A stretch of DNA of 64,000 nucleotides, from NCBI RefSeq assembly GCF_000720255.1, contig NZ_JOJE01000020.1, positions 1-64,000 of the forward strand. The letters run 5' to 3'. Made by a program: the position numbers and the translations under genes. The notes under the pieces are model-generated. The model ran no database searches. It was not told where the DNA came from and was given only the letters and a program-made list of their open reading frames with translations. The stretch comes from Streptomyces griseus subsp. griseus. Its GTDB lineage: Bacteria > Actinomycetota > Actinomycetes > Streptomycetales > Streptomycetaceae. This document shows positions 8,096-17,816 of this stretch, piece after piece. Each line of letters opens with the position of its first letter. The stretch's first letter is position 1.

Positions 8096-9202
8096 TTACC
8101 GCTCGGTGGCCGCGAGCTGACCACAGGCCCCGTCGATCTCCTGTCCACGGGTGTCCCGGATCGTCACCGGCACACCATGGGCGGCGATGGCCTCCACGAA
8201 CGCCTTTTCGTCCTCGGGCCGCGAGGCGGTCCACTTCGAGCCCGGGGTCGGGTTCAGCGGGATGAGGTTGACGTGCACGGGCTTGCCCTTGAGCAGCCGT
8301 CCGAGCCGGTCACCGCGCCAGGCCTGGTCGTTGATGTCCCGGATCAGCGCGTATTCGATGGACAGCCGGCGCCCCGACTTCTCGACGTAGTCGAAGCCTG
8401 CGTCGAGGACCTCGCGCACCTTCCACCGCGTGTTCACGGGCACGAGGGTGTCGCGCAGCTCGTCGTCGGGGGCGTGCAGCGAGATGGCGAGACGGCACTT
8501 GAAGCCCTCGTCGGCGAACCGGTGGATCGCCGGGACCAGCCCGACGGTCGACACGGTGATGCCGCGCTGCGACAGCCCGAGCCCGTCCGGGGCGGGGTCG
8601 GTGAGGGCCCGAATGGACTGCACGACCCGCTTGTAGTTGGCGAGCGGCTCGCCCATGCCCATGAAGACGATGTTGGACAGCCGAGCCGGGCCACCCGGGA
8701 CGTCACCGTCCCTGAGCGCCCGCATCCCGTCCACGATCTGGTGCACGATCTCGGCGGTGGACAGGTTCCGGTCCAGCCCTGCCTGTCCGGTCGCGCAGAA
8801 CGGGCAGTTCATCCCGCACCCCGCCTGCGAGCTGATGCACATCGTCACCCGGTCCGGGTACCGCATCAGCACCGACTCGACGAGCGTCCCGTCGAACAAC
8901 CGCCACAGCGTCTTACGGGTGGTGCCCTCGTCCGTCGCCAGATGCCGTACGACGGTCATCAGCTCGGGAAGCAGCGCCTCCTGCAGCCTGGGACGCGCGG
9001 CGGCCGGGATGTCGGTCCACTCCGCCGGGTCGTGCGCGTACCGCGCGAAGTAGTGCTGTGACAGCTGCTTGGCACGGAACGGCTTCTCCCCGATCTCCGC
9101 GACAACCTCCTTCCGCTCAGCAGGCGAAAGGTCGGCAAGATGCCGCGGCGGCTTCTTGGCTCCGCGGGGGGCGACGAAAGTGAGTTCTCCGGGCTTCGGC
9201 AT
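8096..9202 (-). CDS. rlmN: Dual-specificity 23S rRNA/tRNA adenine-C2 methyltransferase RlmN
   Basis: A 368-residue radical-SAM enzyme that methylates C2 of A2503 in 23S rRNA and A37 in tRNAs. The iron-sulfur cluster motif CxxxCxxC is at Cys129, Cys133 and Cys136. The two methyl-transfer cysteines are Cys122 (in RVTMCISSQ) and Cys360 (in GACGQL). The glycine-rich [13 protein letters not shown]-binding segment is intact. Length is normal. It is on the same strand as the upstream cdsA-frr genes but separated from them by two small genes, one of them on the opposite strand, so it probably has its own promoter in 9203-9358. Confidence 0.93.
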   Translation of the reverse strand: MPKPGELTFVAPRGAKKPPRHLADLSPAERKEVVAEIGEKPFRAKQLSQHYFARYAHDPAEWTDIPAAARPRLQEALLPELMTVVRHLATDEGTTRKTLWRLFDGTLVESVLMRYPDRVTMCISSQAGCGMNCPFCATGQAGLDRNLSTAEIVHQIVDGMRALRDGDVPGGPARLSNIVFMGMGEPLANYKRVVQSIRALTDPAPDGLGLSQRGITVSTVGLVPAIHRFADEGFKCRLAISLHAPDDELRDTLVPVNTRWKVREVLDAGFDYVEKSGRRLSIEYALIRDINDQAWRGDRLGRLLKGKPVHVNLIPLNPTPGSKWTASRPEDEKAFVEAIAAHGVPVTIRDTRGQEIDGACGQLAATER

Positions 9203-9358
9203 AACCCACCCAGTGTCGCAGATCCAATCGGGTGACCTTGAGCTGCCGCCGGAGCCGGGCTGCCCGCGTCGGACGGAGTAGCACCGCTCGCCCGCCCCGG
9301 GGCGTGGTCCTAGCGTCGCCGGAAAGGCCCACGATCACGTGGAACGGAGATCCCCGCC

Positions 9359-9652
9359 ATGCCCGTACTGGGATATCACTACGGCCCCGACTGGACCGAG
9401 GAGCTGTACCAGGTGACCCTGGAGCGGGTCTTCCCCGACCCGGACGACCTGCCGAGTGGGCTGATCGCCCACTATGCCGCTCCGGCGGAGGGAGGCGGCT
9501 GGCAGGTCGTCGACATCTGGGAGTCGCGGGAGCAGCACGACCGTTTCATCCAGGAGAAGGTGCTCCCGGTCGCCAAGGAGTTCGACGCGCCGCCGTTCGA
9601 GACGAAGGTGACCGAGATCTACAACGTGATGGTTCCGGCGGACCGCTCCTGA
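9359..9652 (+). CDS. Small conserved protein, dimeric alpha/beta-barrel-like
   Basis: A 97-residue protein. The order of strands and helices (GYHYGPDWTEELYQVTLERVFP, then GGGWQVVDIWESREQHDRFIQEKVLPV) resembles the ferredoxin-like ABM/Dabb fold of small monooxygenase-like proteins, in particular the DIWES-x-E-x-HDRF block. No catalytic assignment can be made. It diverges from rlmN and converges on the SRPBCC gene, with only four bases between the two stop codons. Confidence 0.65.
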   Translation: MPVLGYHYGPDWTEELYQVTLERVFPDPDDLPSGLIAHYAAPAEGGGWQVVDIWESREQHDRFIQEKVLPVAKEFDAPPFETKVTEIYNVMVPADRS

Positions 9653-9656
9653 GGCT

Positions 9657-10106
9657 CTACGCGGTGGTCCGTTCCAGGTGCTGCTTGAGGAGTTGCTCGT
9701 CGTACGGCAGCTCCTTGCGGACCTGCGGGCGGACCACGAGCGGGACGAGGACCTTGCCGACGCCGTGGCCCTCGAGCTCGATCTCCATCGTCACGCGCGA
9801 GCGGCGGCCGTCGTCGAGCGGCGTGATCTCGCCGTGGACGCGCGGCCGTACGGGGCCTTCCAGTGCGCGCAGGCCCCAGGCGTGGGGCGGGTCGCACTCG
9901 GTGTATTCCATGAGGAACGGCATGTCGCGGCGGCCGACGTGCCGGGTGATACGCAGGCGGGAGCCGACGTGGACCGGTCCCTCGTCCAGCTGCTCCACGG
10001 CGACGGCGCTCTCCTGCCACTCCGGCAGGTGCTCGGGGTCCATGATGTAGGCCCACACGTCCTCGGGGGTGCGGTCGATGTCGACCGCTTCTCGGAAGTC
10101 GGACAT
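9657..10106 (-). CDS. SRPBCC (START-like) superfamily protein
   Basis: A 149-residue protein with the features of polyketide-cyclase/Coq10-type SRPBCC proteins: the N-terminal strand and helix EAVDIDRTPEDVWAYIMDPEHLPEW, then antiparallel strands and a long C-terminal helix carrying LVVRPQVRKELPYDEQLLKQHLE. The fold encloses a hydrophobic pocket, and the ligand is not evident. ATG 10106 has a full AAAGGAGG site at 10115-10122, which rules out the upstream ATG of the longer open frame. It follows the hairpin behind cdsA and is probably transcribed alone. Confidence 0.8.
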   Translation of the reverse strand: MSDFREAVDIDRTPEDVWAYIMDPEHLPEWQESAVAVEQLDEGPVHVGSRLRITRHVGRRDMPFLMEYTECDPPHAWGLRALEGPVRPRVHGEITPLDDGRRSRVTMEIELEGHGVGKVLVPLVVRPQVRKELPYDEQLLKQHLERTTA

Positions 10107-10212
10107 CGTGTCCGCCTCCTTTCGGGGAGATCCCTTCGATCCCTTCCCTGCCATGGGCTTCCACAGGAATCGTCCCACTTCAACGCGTCGGGCTCCATCC
10201 CTGCGGAAAGGG

Positions 10213-10247
10213 CCGAGCTCCCCGTCCGCGAGGGACGGGGAGCTCGG
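10213..10247. terminator. 15-bp perfect hairpin downstream of cdsA
   Basis: Arms 10213-10227 and 10233-10247 are perfectly complementary around the loop gcgag. It lies 36 bases after the cdsA stop, so it is the probable end of the frr-cdsA transcript. No U tract follows, which is common for actinobacterial terminators. Confidence 0.7.
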
Positions 10248-10283
10248 TCGAACCGCGTACGCGCGCTCCGGTCGTTGTGCCGG

Positions 10284-11459
10284 TCAGCCGGCCCCGACGA
10301 AGATCACCAGCAGCAGCCACACCACGGGAGCCGTCGGCAGCAGCGAGTCCAGGCGGTCCATGATGCCGCCGTGGCCCGGCAGCAGGGTGCCCATGTCCTT
10401 GATGCCGAGGTCCCGCTTGATCATCGACTCGCCGAGGTCACCCAGCGTGGCACTGGCCGCGACGGCCAGGCCCAGGAGCAGGCCCTGCCACCAGGTGCCG
10501 TCGTCGATGAGGAACTGCGCGCACAGCGCGCCGGCGACCATCGCGAACGTGATCGCGCCGAGCAGGCCCTCGCGGGTCTTGCCGGGGCTGATGCGCGGCG
10601 CGAGCTTGTGCTTGCCGAAGCGCCAGCCGACGGCGTACGCGCCGGTGTCGCTGACGACCGTGAGGAGCAGGAACGTCAGCACCCGCCAGGGGCCGTCGTC
10701 GGCCCGCAGCATCATCGCGACGAACGTCGCCAGGAACGGGACGTAGAACGCCGCGAAGACGCCGGCGGTGACGTCCTTGAGGTAGCCCTCGGGCGGCTGG
10801 GTCATCCGCCAGACGAGCACGGCCAACGAGGTGAGCGCCATCGCGACCCACGCGCCGTCGGCTCCGCTCACGTACCCGGCGACGACCATGGCCGCACCGC
10901 CGATCGCGAGCGGCACCACGGGCGCCTTGATGCCCTTGCGCTCCTCGAGCCGCTTCGTCAGCTCCCACAGGCCCACGACGACGGCGACCGCGACCACACC
11001 GACGAACACGGCCTTGACGATGAACAGCGACGCGACGATCACCACGCCGAGCCCGACGCCGACCCCTATGGCCGCGCTCAGGTCGCGGCCCGCGCTCTTC
11101 TTCTGCGGCGCGGGCGCCGGCTGAGGGGCGTCGGGCATGGGCTCCGGATTCTGGTTCTGCGGCACAGCCCCATGGGGCTGTGCCTGCGGCGTGTCGTACG
11201 ACCCGTAGGGCTGGGCCTGCGGCGTCTCGTTGCGGAACGAGGGGCCGCTCAGCCGAGCGGCCCCCCGGTCGTCATCCTGGTTTCCGCCGTATGCGGGCAC
11301 GTCGGGCACGATGGGCATGGGGCGAGTGTGCTGCGCCTCAGGCGCATCGTACGCGGGACCCGCCGGGGCAGCCCCCTGGACAGGCCCCTGGTCGGACGGT
11401 CCCCAGTACCCGGTGTGTGACCCGGTGTGTGGCGGAGCGCCCCAGGAAGAGTCGTTCAT
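10284..11459 (-). CDS. cdsA: Phosphatidate cytidylyltransferase (CDP-diacylglycerol synthase)
   Basis: A 391-residue polytopic membrane enzyme that makes CDP-diacylglycerol from CTP and phosphatidate, the branch point for all phospholipids. The signature S-x-x-K-R-x(4)-K-D-x(7)-H-G-G-x-x-D-R is present as SMIKRDLGIKD followed by PGHGGIMDR near the C-terminus. About eight hydrophobic helices follow an N-terminal extension of some 120 residues that is Pro/Gln-rich and disordered-looking; such extensions are usual in Streptomyces CdsA. ATG 11459 overlaps the frr stop by one base (TGATG), so the two genes are coupled. Confidence 0.92.
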   Translation of the reverse strand: MNDSSWGAPPHTGSHTGYWGPSDQGPVQGAAPAGPAYDAPEAQHTRPMPIVPDVPAYGGNQDDDRGAARLSGPSFRNETPQAQPYGSYDTPQAQPHGAVPQNQNPEPMPDAPQPAPAPQKKSAGRDLSAAIGVGVGLGVVIVASLFIVKAVFVGVVAVAVVVGLWELTKRLEERKGIKAPVVPLAIGGAAMVVAGYVSGADGAWVAMALTSLAVLVWRMTQPPEGYLKDVTAGVFAAFYVPFLATFVAMMLRADDGPWRVLTFLLLTVVSDTGAYAVGWRFGKHKLAPRISPGKTREGLLGAITFAMVAGALCAQFLIDDGTWWQGLLLGLAVAASATLGDLGESMIKRDLGIKDMGTLLPGHGGIMDRLDSLLPTAPVVWLLLVIFVGAG

Positions 11460-12016
11460 CAGACCTCGAGCAGCTCCGACTCCTTGTGCTTGAGGAGCTC
11501 GTCCACCTGGGCGACGTACTTCGCCGTGGTGTCGTCGAGCTCCTTCTCCGCACGACGGCCCTCGTCCTCGCCGACCTCGCCGTCCTTGATCAGCTTGTCG
11601 ATGGCGTCCTTGGCCTTGCGGCGGACGGAGCGGATGGACACCTTGGCGTCCTCGCCCTTGCCCTTGGCGACCTTGATGTACTCGCGGCGGCGCTCCTCGG
11701 TGAGCTCGGGGAACACCACACGGATGATGTTGCCGTCGTTGCTCGGGTTGACGCCCAGATCGGAGTCGCGGATCGCCTGCTCGATGTTGCGCAGCGCGCT
11801 CTTGTCGAACGGGGTCACGACCGCCATGCGCGGCTCCGGCACGGAGAACGAAGCCAGCTGGTTGATCGGCGTCGGCGCGCCGTAGTAGTCGGCAACGATC
11901 TTGTTGAACATCGCCGGGTGCGCACGACCGGTGCGGATCGCGGCGAAGTCCTCCTTGGCGACCACGACGGCCTTCTCCATCTTCTCCTCGGCCTCGAGGA
12001 GGGTCTCTTCGATCAC
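11459..12016 (-). CDS. frr: Ribosome recycling factor
   Basis: A 185-residue factor that splits post-termination ribosomes together with EF-G. The family signatures are all visible: the N-terminal helix [27 protein letters not shown], the domain II start [22 protein letters not shown], and the long C-terminal coiled helices with [26 protein letters not shown]. Start GTG 12016 is preceded by an AGGAG site about 7 bases upstream. The open frame continues upstream, but that extension lacks family residues. It lies downstream of pyrH, in the classical order rpsB-tsf-pyrH-frr-cdsA. Confidence 0.95.
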   Translation of the reverse strand: MIEETLLEAEEKMEKAVVVAKEDFAAIRTGRAHPAMFNKIVADYYGAPTPINQLASFSVPEPRMAVVTPFDKSALRNIEQAIRDSDLGVNPSNDGNIIRVVFPELTEERRREYIKVAKGKGEDAKVSIRSVRRKAKDAIDKLIKDGEVGEDEGRRAEKELDDTTAKYVAQVDELLKHKESELLEV

Positions 12017-12149
12017 CACTTGCTCCTGCGTGTCTTGAGTAGGCCCGGCTGCGGTTCCTTGGCGGTGGCGGCGGCCGGCTGCGTCGCGTCTTCTTCTTGA
12101 ACGGTTCCCGACCGGCAGGACATTGTCCACCCCCGGCCGGTCTCCGCGG

Positions 12150-12908
12150 TCAGTCCCGGCTGCCTTGCTCACCCACAAGCGTGCCGATCTTCTCACCCTT
12201 GACCGCGCGGGCGATATTGCCCTCCGCCAGAAGCTCGAAGACGAGGATCGGGAGCTTGTTGTCGCGGCACAGCGTGACGGCCGTGGCGTCGGCGACCTTG
12301 AGGTCGCGCGTGATGACCTCGCCGTAGCCGAGGGAGTCGAACTTGACCGCGTCGGGGTTGGTCTTCGGGTCGGAGTCGTAGACCCCGTCCACACCGTTCT
12401 TGCCCATCAGCAGCGCCTCGGCGTCGATCTCCAGGGCGCGCTGCGCGGCGGTGGTGTCGGTGGAGAAGTACGGCATGCCCATACCGGCGCCGAAGATGAC
12501 CACGCGGCCCTTCTCCAGGTGGCGCACGGCGCGCAGCGGGATGTACGGCTCGGCGACCTGGCCCATGGTGATGGCGGTCTGGACCCGGCTGTCGATGCCC
12601 TCCTTCTCCAGGAAGTCCTGGAGGGCCAGGCAGTTCATCACGGTGCCGAGCATGCCCATGTAGTCCGAGCGGGCGCGGTCCATGCCGCGCTGCTGGAGTT
12701 CGGCACCGCGGAAGAAGTTGCCACCGCCGATGACGACGGCGACCTGCGCGCCGTCCCTCACGACGGCCGCGATCTCGCGGGCGATCTTGTGCACCACGTC
12801 CGGGTCCACACCCAGGCCCCCACCACCGGAGAAGGCCTCTCCGGACAGCTTCAGCATGTACCGGCCGCGTACTTTGCCGTCGTCGTTCTTCTGGGCCTTG
12901 GTGGTCAT
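12150..12908 (-). CDS. pyrH: UMP kinase
   Basis: A 252-residue amino-acid-kinase-family enzyme that phosphorylates UMP to UDP. Recognisable motifs are KLSGEAF, the phosphate loop [39 protein letters not shown] and [11 protein letters not shown]. Bacterial UMP kinases are hexamers controlled by GTP and UTP. ATG 12908 is chosen over an in-frame ATG 45 bases upstream because the added residues are not part of the family. It is separated from frr by 133 bases and from tsf by 171 bases. Confidence 0.95.
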   Translation of the reverse strand: MTTKAQKNDDGKVRGRYMLKLSGEAFSGGGGLGVDPDVVHKIAREIAAVVRDGAQVAVVIGGGNFFRGAELQQRGMDRARSDYMGMLGTVMNCLALQDFLEKEGIDSRVQTAITMGQVAEPYIPLRAVRHLEKGRVVIFGAGMGMPYFSTDTTAAQRALEIDAEALLMGKNGVDGVYDSDPKTNPDAVKFDSLGYGEVITRDLKVADATAVTLCRDNKLPILVFELLAEGNIARAVKGEKIGTLVGEQGSRD

Positions 12909-13079
12909 GGGGATCCCGCCTCTTTCACCTGTCGCACATACGAAGAAGGCCATTGCCGGTGGGGTGTCGTCCGCAACCCGTGCTCGGCAATGGCCTCCTC
13001 GTCAGATCTGCTGTCGTCCGTCACCCGCTGACAACTGCGTACGACCCTATCGGGGTCGCGCGTCGATCGCGGTAGGGAC

Positions 13080-13916
13080 TCAGATGCCGACCTTGATGCG
13101 CGAGAAGCGCTTCAGGGTGACACCGGCCTCGTCCAGGATCTTCTGGACCGACTTCTTGTTGTCGAGGGCGTACGGCTGACCGAGCAGCGTGGCGTCCTTG
13201 AAGAAGCCGTTGAGACGACCCTCGACGATCTTGGCGATCGCGGCCTCGGGCTTGCCCTCGGCGCGGGTGGTCTCCTCGGCGATGCGACGCTCGGACTCGA
13301 CGACGTCGGCCGGGACCTCGTCCTTGGAGAGGTACTTCGGCGCGAAGGCGGCGATGTGCTGGGCGACGCCCTTGGCGACCTCGGCGTTCGGCTTGTCCAG
13401 CTCGACGAGGACACCGATCTGCGGGGGCAGGTCGGGCATCGTGCGGTGCATGTACGCGAGCACGAAGCCGTCCGCGAACTGCGCGAAGCGGTCCAGGACG
13501 ATCTTCTCGCCGAGGTTGGCGTTGGCCTCGTCCACGAACGCCTGGACGGTCTTGCCGGCCTCGATCTCGGAGGCGAGCAGGGCCTCGAGGTCGGCCGGGG
13601 AGGTCTTGGCGACGTGCTCGGCGATCGCGGTGGCGGCGGCCTGGAACTTGTCACCCTTGGCGACGAAGTCCGTCTCGCACTTCAGCTCGACGAGGACACC
13701 GGAGGAGTTGTCGTCCGCGATGATCGAGACCACGGCGCCGTTCTCGGCGGAGCGGCCCTCGCGCTTGGCGACGCCCTTCTGGCCCTTGATGCGGAGCGCC
13801 TCGACGGCCTTCTCGACGCTGCCCTCGGCCTCGTCCAGCGCCTTCTTGCAGTCCATCATGCCGGCGCCCGTGAGCTCACGGAGCTTCTTGACGTCGGCGG
13901 CGGTGTAGTTCGCCAT
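13080..13916 (-). CDS. tsf: Translation elongation factor Ts
   Basis: A 278-residue nucleotide-exchange factor for EF-Tu. The N-terminal UBA-like module contains KKLRELTGAGMMDCKKAL, and the EF-Tu-disrupting TDFV motif is at residues 82-85 (CETDFVAKGD). Two core subdomains follow, including HIAAFAPKYLS, which here reads QHIAAFAPKYLSKDEVP. Length is typical for actinobacteria. It follows rpsB after 160 bases that include a strong hairpin, so it may be expressed both by read-through and by its own promoter. Confidence 0.95.
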   Translation of the reverse strand: MANYTAADVKKLRELTGAGMMDCKKALDEAEGSVEKAVEALRIKGQKGVAKREGRSAENGAVVSIIADDNSSGVLVELKCETDFVAKGDKFQAAATAIAEHVAKTSPADLEALLASEIEAGKTVQAFVDEANANLGEKIVLDRFAQFADGFVLAYMHRTMPDLPPQIGVLVELDKPNAEVAKGVAQHIAAFAPKYLSKDEVPADVVESERRIAEETTRAEGKPEAAIAKIVEGRLNGFFKDATLLGQPYALDNKKSVQKILDEAGVTLKRFSRIKVGI

Positions 13917-14020
13917 GAGTCTGAAAATCTTTCTCGAAGTCTGGAAGATCGAAGATCTACGGGGTCCACGGCCCCCAGTACATAGCGGGGGCCGTCGACG
14001 CTCCGCCGACCTACGGGTGA

Positions 14021-14057
14021 ACGGCGGGAGCGGTTTTTATGTCACCGCTCCCGCCGT
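14021..14057 (-). terminator. 14-bp hairpin between rpsB and tsf (attenuator candidate)
   Basis: Arms 14021-14034 and 14044-14057 are perfectly complementary around a 9-base A/T-rich loop. The hairpin starts 20 bases after the rpsB stop. On the minus strand no U run follows the stem, so partial termination or a processing site that sets the S2 to EF-Ts ratio fits better than full termination. Confidence 0.6.
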
Positions 14058-14076
14058 CACCACGGACGCTGACGGA

Positions 14077-15024
14077 TCAGGCCTGCTCGGCCTCGGCGGC
14101 CGGGGCCTCAGCGGGGGCCTCGGCAGCCTCGGCGGCAGGGGCCTCCGCGGCGGGGGCCTCGGCGGCAGGGGCCTCAGCAGCGGGGGCCTCGGCAGCGGCC
14201 TCGGCCGGCTTCTCGCCCTCGGCGGCAGGGGCCTCGGCCTCGTCCGCCTTCTTCTCACCTTCGAGCAGGTCACGCTCCCACTCGGCGAGCGGCTCGCCCG
14301 CGGCCTTCTCGCCCTTGTCGCCGGTGGCGACACGAGAGCGGGAGATGAGGCCCTCGGCGACCGCGTCGGCGATCACACGGGTGAGCAGGGTGACGGAGCG
14401 GATCGCGTCGTCGTTGCCCGGGATCTTGTAGTCGACCTCGTCGGGGTCGCAGTTGGTGTCGAGGATCGCGACGACCGGGATGTTCAGCTTCCGGGCCTCA
14501 CCAACGGCGATGTGCTCCTTCTTGGTGTCCACGATCCAGACGGCGCTGGGCACCTTCTGCATCTCGCGGATACCGCCGAGGGTCTTCTCCAGCTTGGCCT
14601 TCTCGCGCGAGAGCACGAGAAGCTCCTTCTTGGTCAGACCGGACGCGGCGACGTCCTCGAAGTCGATCTGCTCGAGCTCCTTGAGGCGCTGCAGACGCTT
14701 GTAGACGGTCGAGAAGTTGGTGAGCATGCCGCCCAGCCAGCGCTGGTTGACGTAGGGCATGCCGACGCGGGTGGCCTGCTCGGCGATGGCCTCCTGCGCC
14801 TGCTTCTTCGTGCCGACGAACATGACCGTGCCGCCGTGGGCGACGGTCTCCTTGACGAACTCGAAGGCGCGGTCGATGTACGACAGCGACTGGAGCAGGT
14901 CGATGATGTAGATGCCGTTGCGCTCGGTGAAGATGAAGCGCTTCATCTTCGGGTTCCAACGACGGGTCTGGTGACCGAAGTGGACGCCGCTCTCCAGCAG
15001 CTCCCGCATCGTGACGACGGCCAT
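14077..15024 (-). CDS. rpsB: 30S ribosomal protein S2
   Basis: A 315-residue S2. The conserved core reads [27 protein letters not shown], then [28 protein letters not shown] and [25 protein letters not shown] 15024 gives the normal N-terminus. The last 58 residues (258-315) form a low-complexity Ala/Pro/Glu tail built on APAAE repeats. Such tails occur in Streptomyces S2 but vary in length. The gene leads the rpsB-tsf unit and diverges from the M23 peptidase gene across 280 bases, where its promoter must lie. Confidence 0.96.
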   Translation of the reverse strand: MAVVTMRELLESGVHFGHQTRRWNPKMKRFIFTERNGIYIIDLLQSLSYIDRAFEFVKETVAHGGTVMFVGTKKQAQEAIAEQATRVGMPYVNQRWLGGMLTNFSTVYKRLQRLKELEQIDFEDVAASGLTKKELLVLSREKAKLEKTLGGIREMQKVPSAVWIVDTKKEHIAVGEARKLNIPVVAILDTNCDPDEVDYKIPGNDDAIRSVTLLTRVIADAVAEGLISRSRVATGDKGEKAAGEPLAEWERDLLEGEKKADEAEAPAAEGEKPAEAAAEAPAAEAPAAEAPAAEAPAAEAAEAPAEAPAAEAEQA

Positions 15025-15304
15025 GGCCGTATCTCCTTGAATTTCTCGGTTGTGCCGCGGATGCCGGACGGCTCCCGCGCCTGACGCCCGCGACGCGCCG
15101 TGCCACGAAGGACCGAGGGGCGCTTGATACGTGGGGGCCGTTTCCGGCCGCCTCATATCGGGGCGTGCGAAGTCGACCCGGTGACCCGGATCGCCAGAAG
15201 AAGTGTACGGGACCCGGGAGGTACCGGGTGACGCCACTGTCCACAACCGGGCGGTAGTCCACAGCCCCCGGCCCTGATCGACCGGCCTGCGCGAGGCTCC
15301 TGCC

Positions 15305-15883
15305 ATGCGACAAGCACGAGCGACACGGGCGTTGCTGTGGGGCCTCGCCCTCACCGTCCTGACCCCGCCGGCCTGGGCGGACGCCCCCACACCACCCTCT
15401 GCTCCGGCGCCGCCGCCACCCGTACCGGCCATCGGCCGCGCCTGGCCGGTGGGCACCCGCCCCCCGATCCTGCGCGGCTGGGAGCCCCCGGCGACGGTCT
15501 ACGGCCCCGGTCACCGCGGTGTGGACCTGGCGGCGCCTCCCGGCACGCCGGTACGGGCAGTGGCGGCGGGCCGGGTCTCCTACGCCGGCCGGGTGGCGGG
15601 CAGGGGAGTGGTCTCGGTGGAACTGCCGGGCACGGGCACGCCACCCCTGCGCACCACCTTCGAACCGGTACGGCCCTCGGTGCGCGAAGGCGACGAGGTG
15701 AGCGCGGGCGAGGTGATCGGCACGGTGGAACCCACGGGCTCCCACTGCACCGGGCCCTGCGTCCACTGGGGCCTGCTGAGGGCCGACACCTACCTGAACC
15801 CCCTCACACTGCTCCCCGGGTGGCTGCTCAACAGGGGCCCCTCACGCCTGCTGCCGGTACTGGGCGTGCCGCTCCCGACCTAG
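15305..15883 (+). CDS. Secreted M23 (LytM-type) peptidase-domain protein
   Basis: A 192-residue protein with a signal peptide (about 1-26, ending AWADA), a Pro-rich spacer, and an M23 fold with [17 protein letters not shown]. That motif supplies the first zinc ligands, His and Asp of HxxxD. In the second motif (usually HxH) the sequence reads CVHW, so the first His is replaced by Cys while the second is kept. Related actinobacterial proteins also carry CLHW-type motifs. Active M23 enzymes cut peptidoglycan cross-bridges; here a role in wall hydrolysis or binding is likely but activity is uncertain. Its TAG stop is the left border of the adjacent palindromic element. Confidence 0.8.
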   Translation: MRQARATRALLWGLALTVLTPPAWADAPTPPSAPAPPPPVPAIGRAWPVGTRPPILRGWEPPATVYGPGHRGVDLAAPPGTPVRAVAAGRVSYAGRVAGRGVVSVELPGTGTPPLRTTFEPVRPSVREGDEVSAGEVIGTVEPTGSHCTGPCVHWGLLRADTYLNPLTLLPGWLLNRGPSRLLPVLGVPLPT

Positions 15884-16071
15884 GGCCTGTCCGGCGGATC
15901 ATGCCGCAGACGCGGGGCTTGGCACGCCCATCTGCGGCGTTGTCGTCGGTTGCCGACGCTCCGCGTCGGCGCCCTCCTCCGCCTTGCAGCTGGACGCGCC
16001 AAGCCCCGCTCACCAGCGTCAATGGGGCAACGCCCATTTCCTGCGACTTGATCCGCCGGAAAGGCCCTAGG
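15879..16071. mobile_element. Palindromic MITE-like element
   Basis: A stretch of about 190 bases with no gene of its own, bounded by an imperfect terminal inverted repeat. The outer 10 bases are exact (cctagggcct at 15879-15888, aggccctagg at 16062-16071). Pairing continues inward for about 25 bases with few mismatches, and an inner pair (ggggcttggc near 15916-15925, gccaagcccc near 16000-16009) follows. Both ends are flanked by TA, the target duplicated by IS630/Tc1-type transposases. The ggcctgtccggcggatc end is a sequence I recognise from dispersed Streptomyces elements. It sits between the M23 gene and the convergent TetR gene and could fold into one long hairpin that ends both transcripts. 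Confidence 0.65.
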
Positions 16072-16092
16072 GCGGCAGCCGCGCGACCGACC

Positions 16093-16674
16093 TCAGCCCC
16101 GGACCCCCCGCAGCGCCATCGACACCGCCGCGTCGGTGATCGCCGCGGGATCCTCCGCCGCGCCCAGCTCGATCCTCCGCACGGCCGCGTCCACCACTCC
16201 CTGCAACAGCATCGCCGCGAGCCGGGGCTCCCCGTGCCCCATCTCCCCCAGCGCCTCCACGATCATCGCCACGAGCCCGCCGTGCGCGGCCCGGATCCTC
16301 TCCCGGGCCCCGGCGTCCAGCTCACTCGCCGAGATCGCCACAACCGCCCGGTGCCGCCGGTCCCCCACCAGCACCAGTTGTTGCCGCACGTAGGCCTCGA
16401 CCTTGCCCTCAGGCGTGTCGGCCCGCTCCATCGCCGCCGAGACCTCCGCCGCCCAGACCGGAAAGTCGACCGCGCACAGTTCCTCGACGACGGCCGCCCG
16501 CGACCGGAAGTACTCGTAGACGGACGAGCGCGCCAGCCCCGTCCGCTCCGCCAGAGCGGGGAAGGTCAGCGCCTCCGTCCCGCCCTCGGACAACAAAGAA
16601 CGCGCCGCGTCCAGCAGGGCGGCACGCTGCATCGACCGGTGCTCGGCCACGGAGGCCGCTCGAATCCTTGGCAC
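16093..16674 (-). CDS. TetR/AcrR-family transcriptional regulator
   Basis: About 193 residues. An N-terminal helix-turn-helix of TetR type is clear: RAALLDAARSLLSEGG, then LTFPALAERTGLARSSVYEYFRSRAAVVEEL. It is followed by an all-helical ligand-binding domain containing a histidine/arginine stretch VGDRRHRAVVAIS. GTG 16674 gives the usual MPRIRAAS-like N-terminus; upstream in-frame GTGs are possible and no strong ribosome site distinguishes them. No target operator or neighbouring transport gene is apparent. It follows whiG on the same strand after 105 bases. The ligand is unknown. Confidence 0.8.
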   Translation of the reverse strand: MPRIRAASVAEHRSMQRAALLDAARSLLSEGGTEALTFPALAERTGLARSSVYEYFRSRAAVVEELCAVDFPVWAAEVSAAMERADTPEGKVEAYVRQQLVLVGDRRHRAVVAISASELDAGARERIRAAHGGLVAMIVEALGEMGHGEPRLAAMLLQGVVDAAVRRIELGAAEDPAAITDAAVSMALRGVRG

Positions 16675-16779
16675 GCCGACCACTTTACGGACGCGCCGCC
16701 CCCGGCGGGAGTGACTCCCGCTCACCTGCCCCCGGACGGCCGCTCCCACCAGCCGGCCGCTCCCGACGCACGGGCCTGC

Positions 16780-17622
16780 TCAGCGACCGAAGCTCGCCAG
16801 TTTCGCGCGCAGCTGGAGCACCGACTTGGTGTGGATCTGACTGACCCGGCTCTCGGTCACCCCCAGCACATTGCCGATCTCGGCCAGCGTCAGCCCCTCG
16901 TAGTAATACAGCGTGACCACCGTCTTCTCCCGTTCGGGCAGCGTGTTGATCGCCCGCGCCAGGAAGCGCCGCAGTTCCCGGTCCTCGGCGACCTCCACCG
17001 GGTTGTCGGCGGTGGTGTCCTCCAGCGTGTCCATGAAGCTGAGGCCGTCACCGCCCTCGCCGCCGACGTGCAGCAGCTCCTCCAGGGCCACCACGTTCGC
17101 CAGCGACAGCTGACTGAACACGGCGTGCAGTTCGTCCACCGCGATGCCGAGCTCGGTGGCGACCTCGCTCTCCGTGGGCGTGCGTCTCAGTCGCGCCTCC
17201 AGCGTCGCGTACGCCCGCTCCACGTTCCGCGCCTTCTGCCGTACGGACCGCGGGATCCAGTCCAGCGCGCGGAGCTCGTCGATCATCGCGCCCCGGATGC
17301 GGGTGATCGCGTACGTCTCGAACTTGATCTCCCGGTCGATGTCGAACTTCTCGATCGCGTCGATCAGACCGAAGACCCCCGAGGACACGAAGTCGGCCTG
17401 CTCCACGTTCGGCGGCAGACCGACGCTCACCCGTCCCGCGACGTATTTCACGAGCGGTGAGTAGTGCAGGATCAGCTGCTCCCGCAGCCTGTCGTCCCCC
17501 GTCGCCTTGTAGGACCGCCACAGCTCGTCGAGCGTCGAGGGAGCGGGCGGCCGCACGCTGCCACCGTCGCGGGCGGCTGGGGGGACAGCCGCCCGGTCGG
17601 ACCCGGAGGTGTGCTGGGGCAT
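16780..17622 (-). CDS. whiG: RNA polymerase sigma factor WhiG (FliA-type, sporulation)
   Basis: A 280-residue group 3 sigma factor. Regions 2 ([19 protein letters not shown] and [19 protein letters not shown]), 3 and 4 ([23 protein letters not shown] with the helix-turn-helix [15 protein letters not shown]) are complete. In Streptomyces this is the sigma factor that commits aerial hyphae to sporulation. It directs whiH and whiI and is held inactive by RsiG bound to c-di-GMP (established for S. venezuelae). The motility-sigma homology is shared with FliA/SigD. The neighbours dprA-comM upstream and rpsB-tsf downstream are the usual setting. Confidence 0.95.
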   Translation of the reverse strand: MPQHTSGSDRAAVPPAARDGGSVRPPAPSTLDELWRSYKATGDDRLREQLILHYSPLVKYVAGRVSVGLPPNVEQADFVSSGVFGLIDAIEKFDIDREIKFETYAITRIRGAMIDELRALDWIPRSVRQKARNVERAYATLEARLRRTPTESEVATELGIAVDELHAVFSQLSLANVVALEELLHVGGEGGDGLSFMDTLEDTTADNPVEVAEDRELRRFLARAINTLPEREKTVVTLYYYEGLTLAEIGNVLGVTESRVSQIHTKSVLQLRAKLASFGR

Positions 17623-17816
17623 TCGTCGCCTTGTGCCGTTCTGCCGTGAAGTACGTGAGGTGTCGGTCTGATGTCGAGTTGCCGGACTGTGCCGGAATCA
17701 TCGTGAGCGTAGCGTGACTGGAAGGTTGCGGTGCGCGAAGGGCGAGGGCGCTACCCATAAGCGGCATTCTCACGCCGGACGACTTGCGGCGACGCGGCGA
17801 TCGCTCTCGGTAATGA

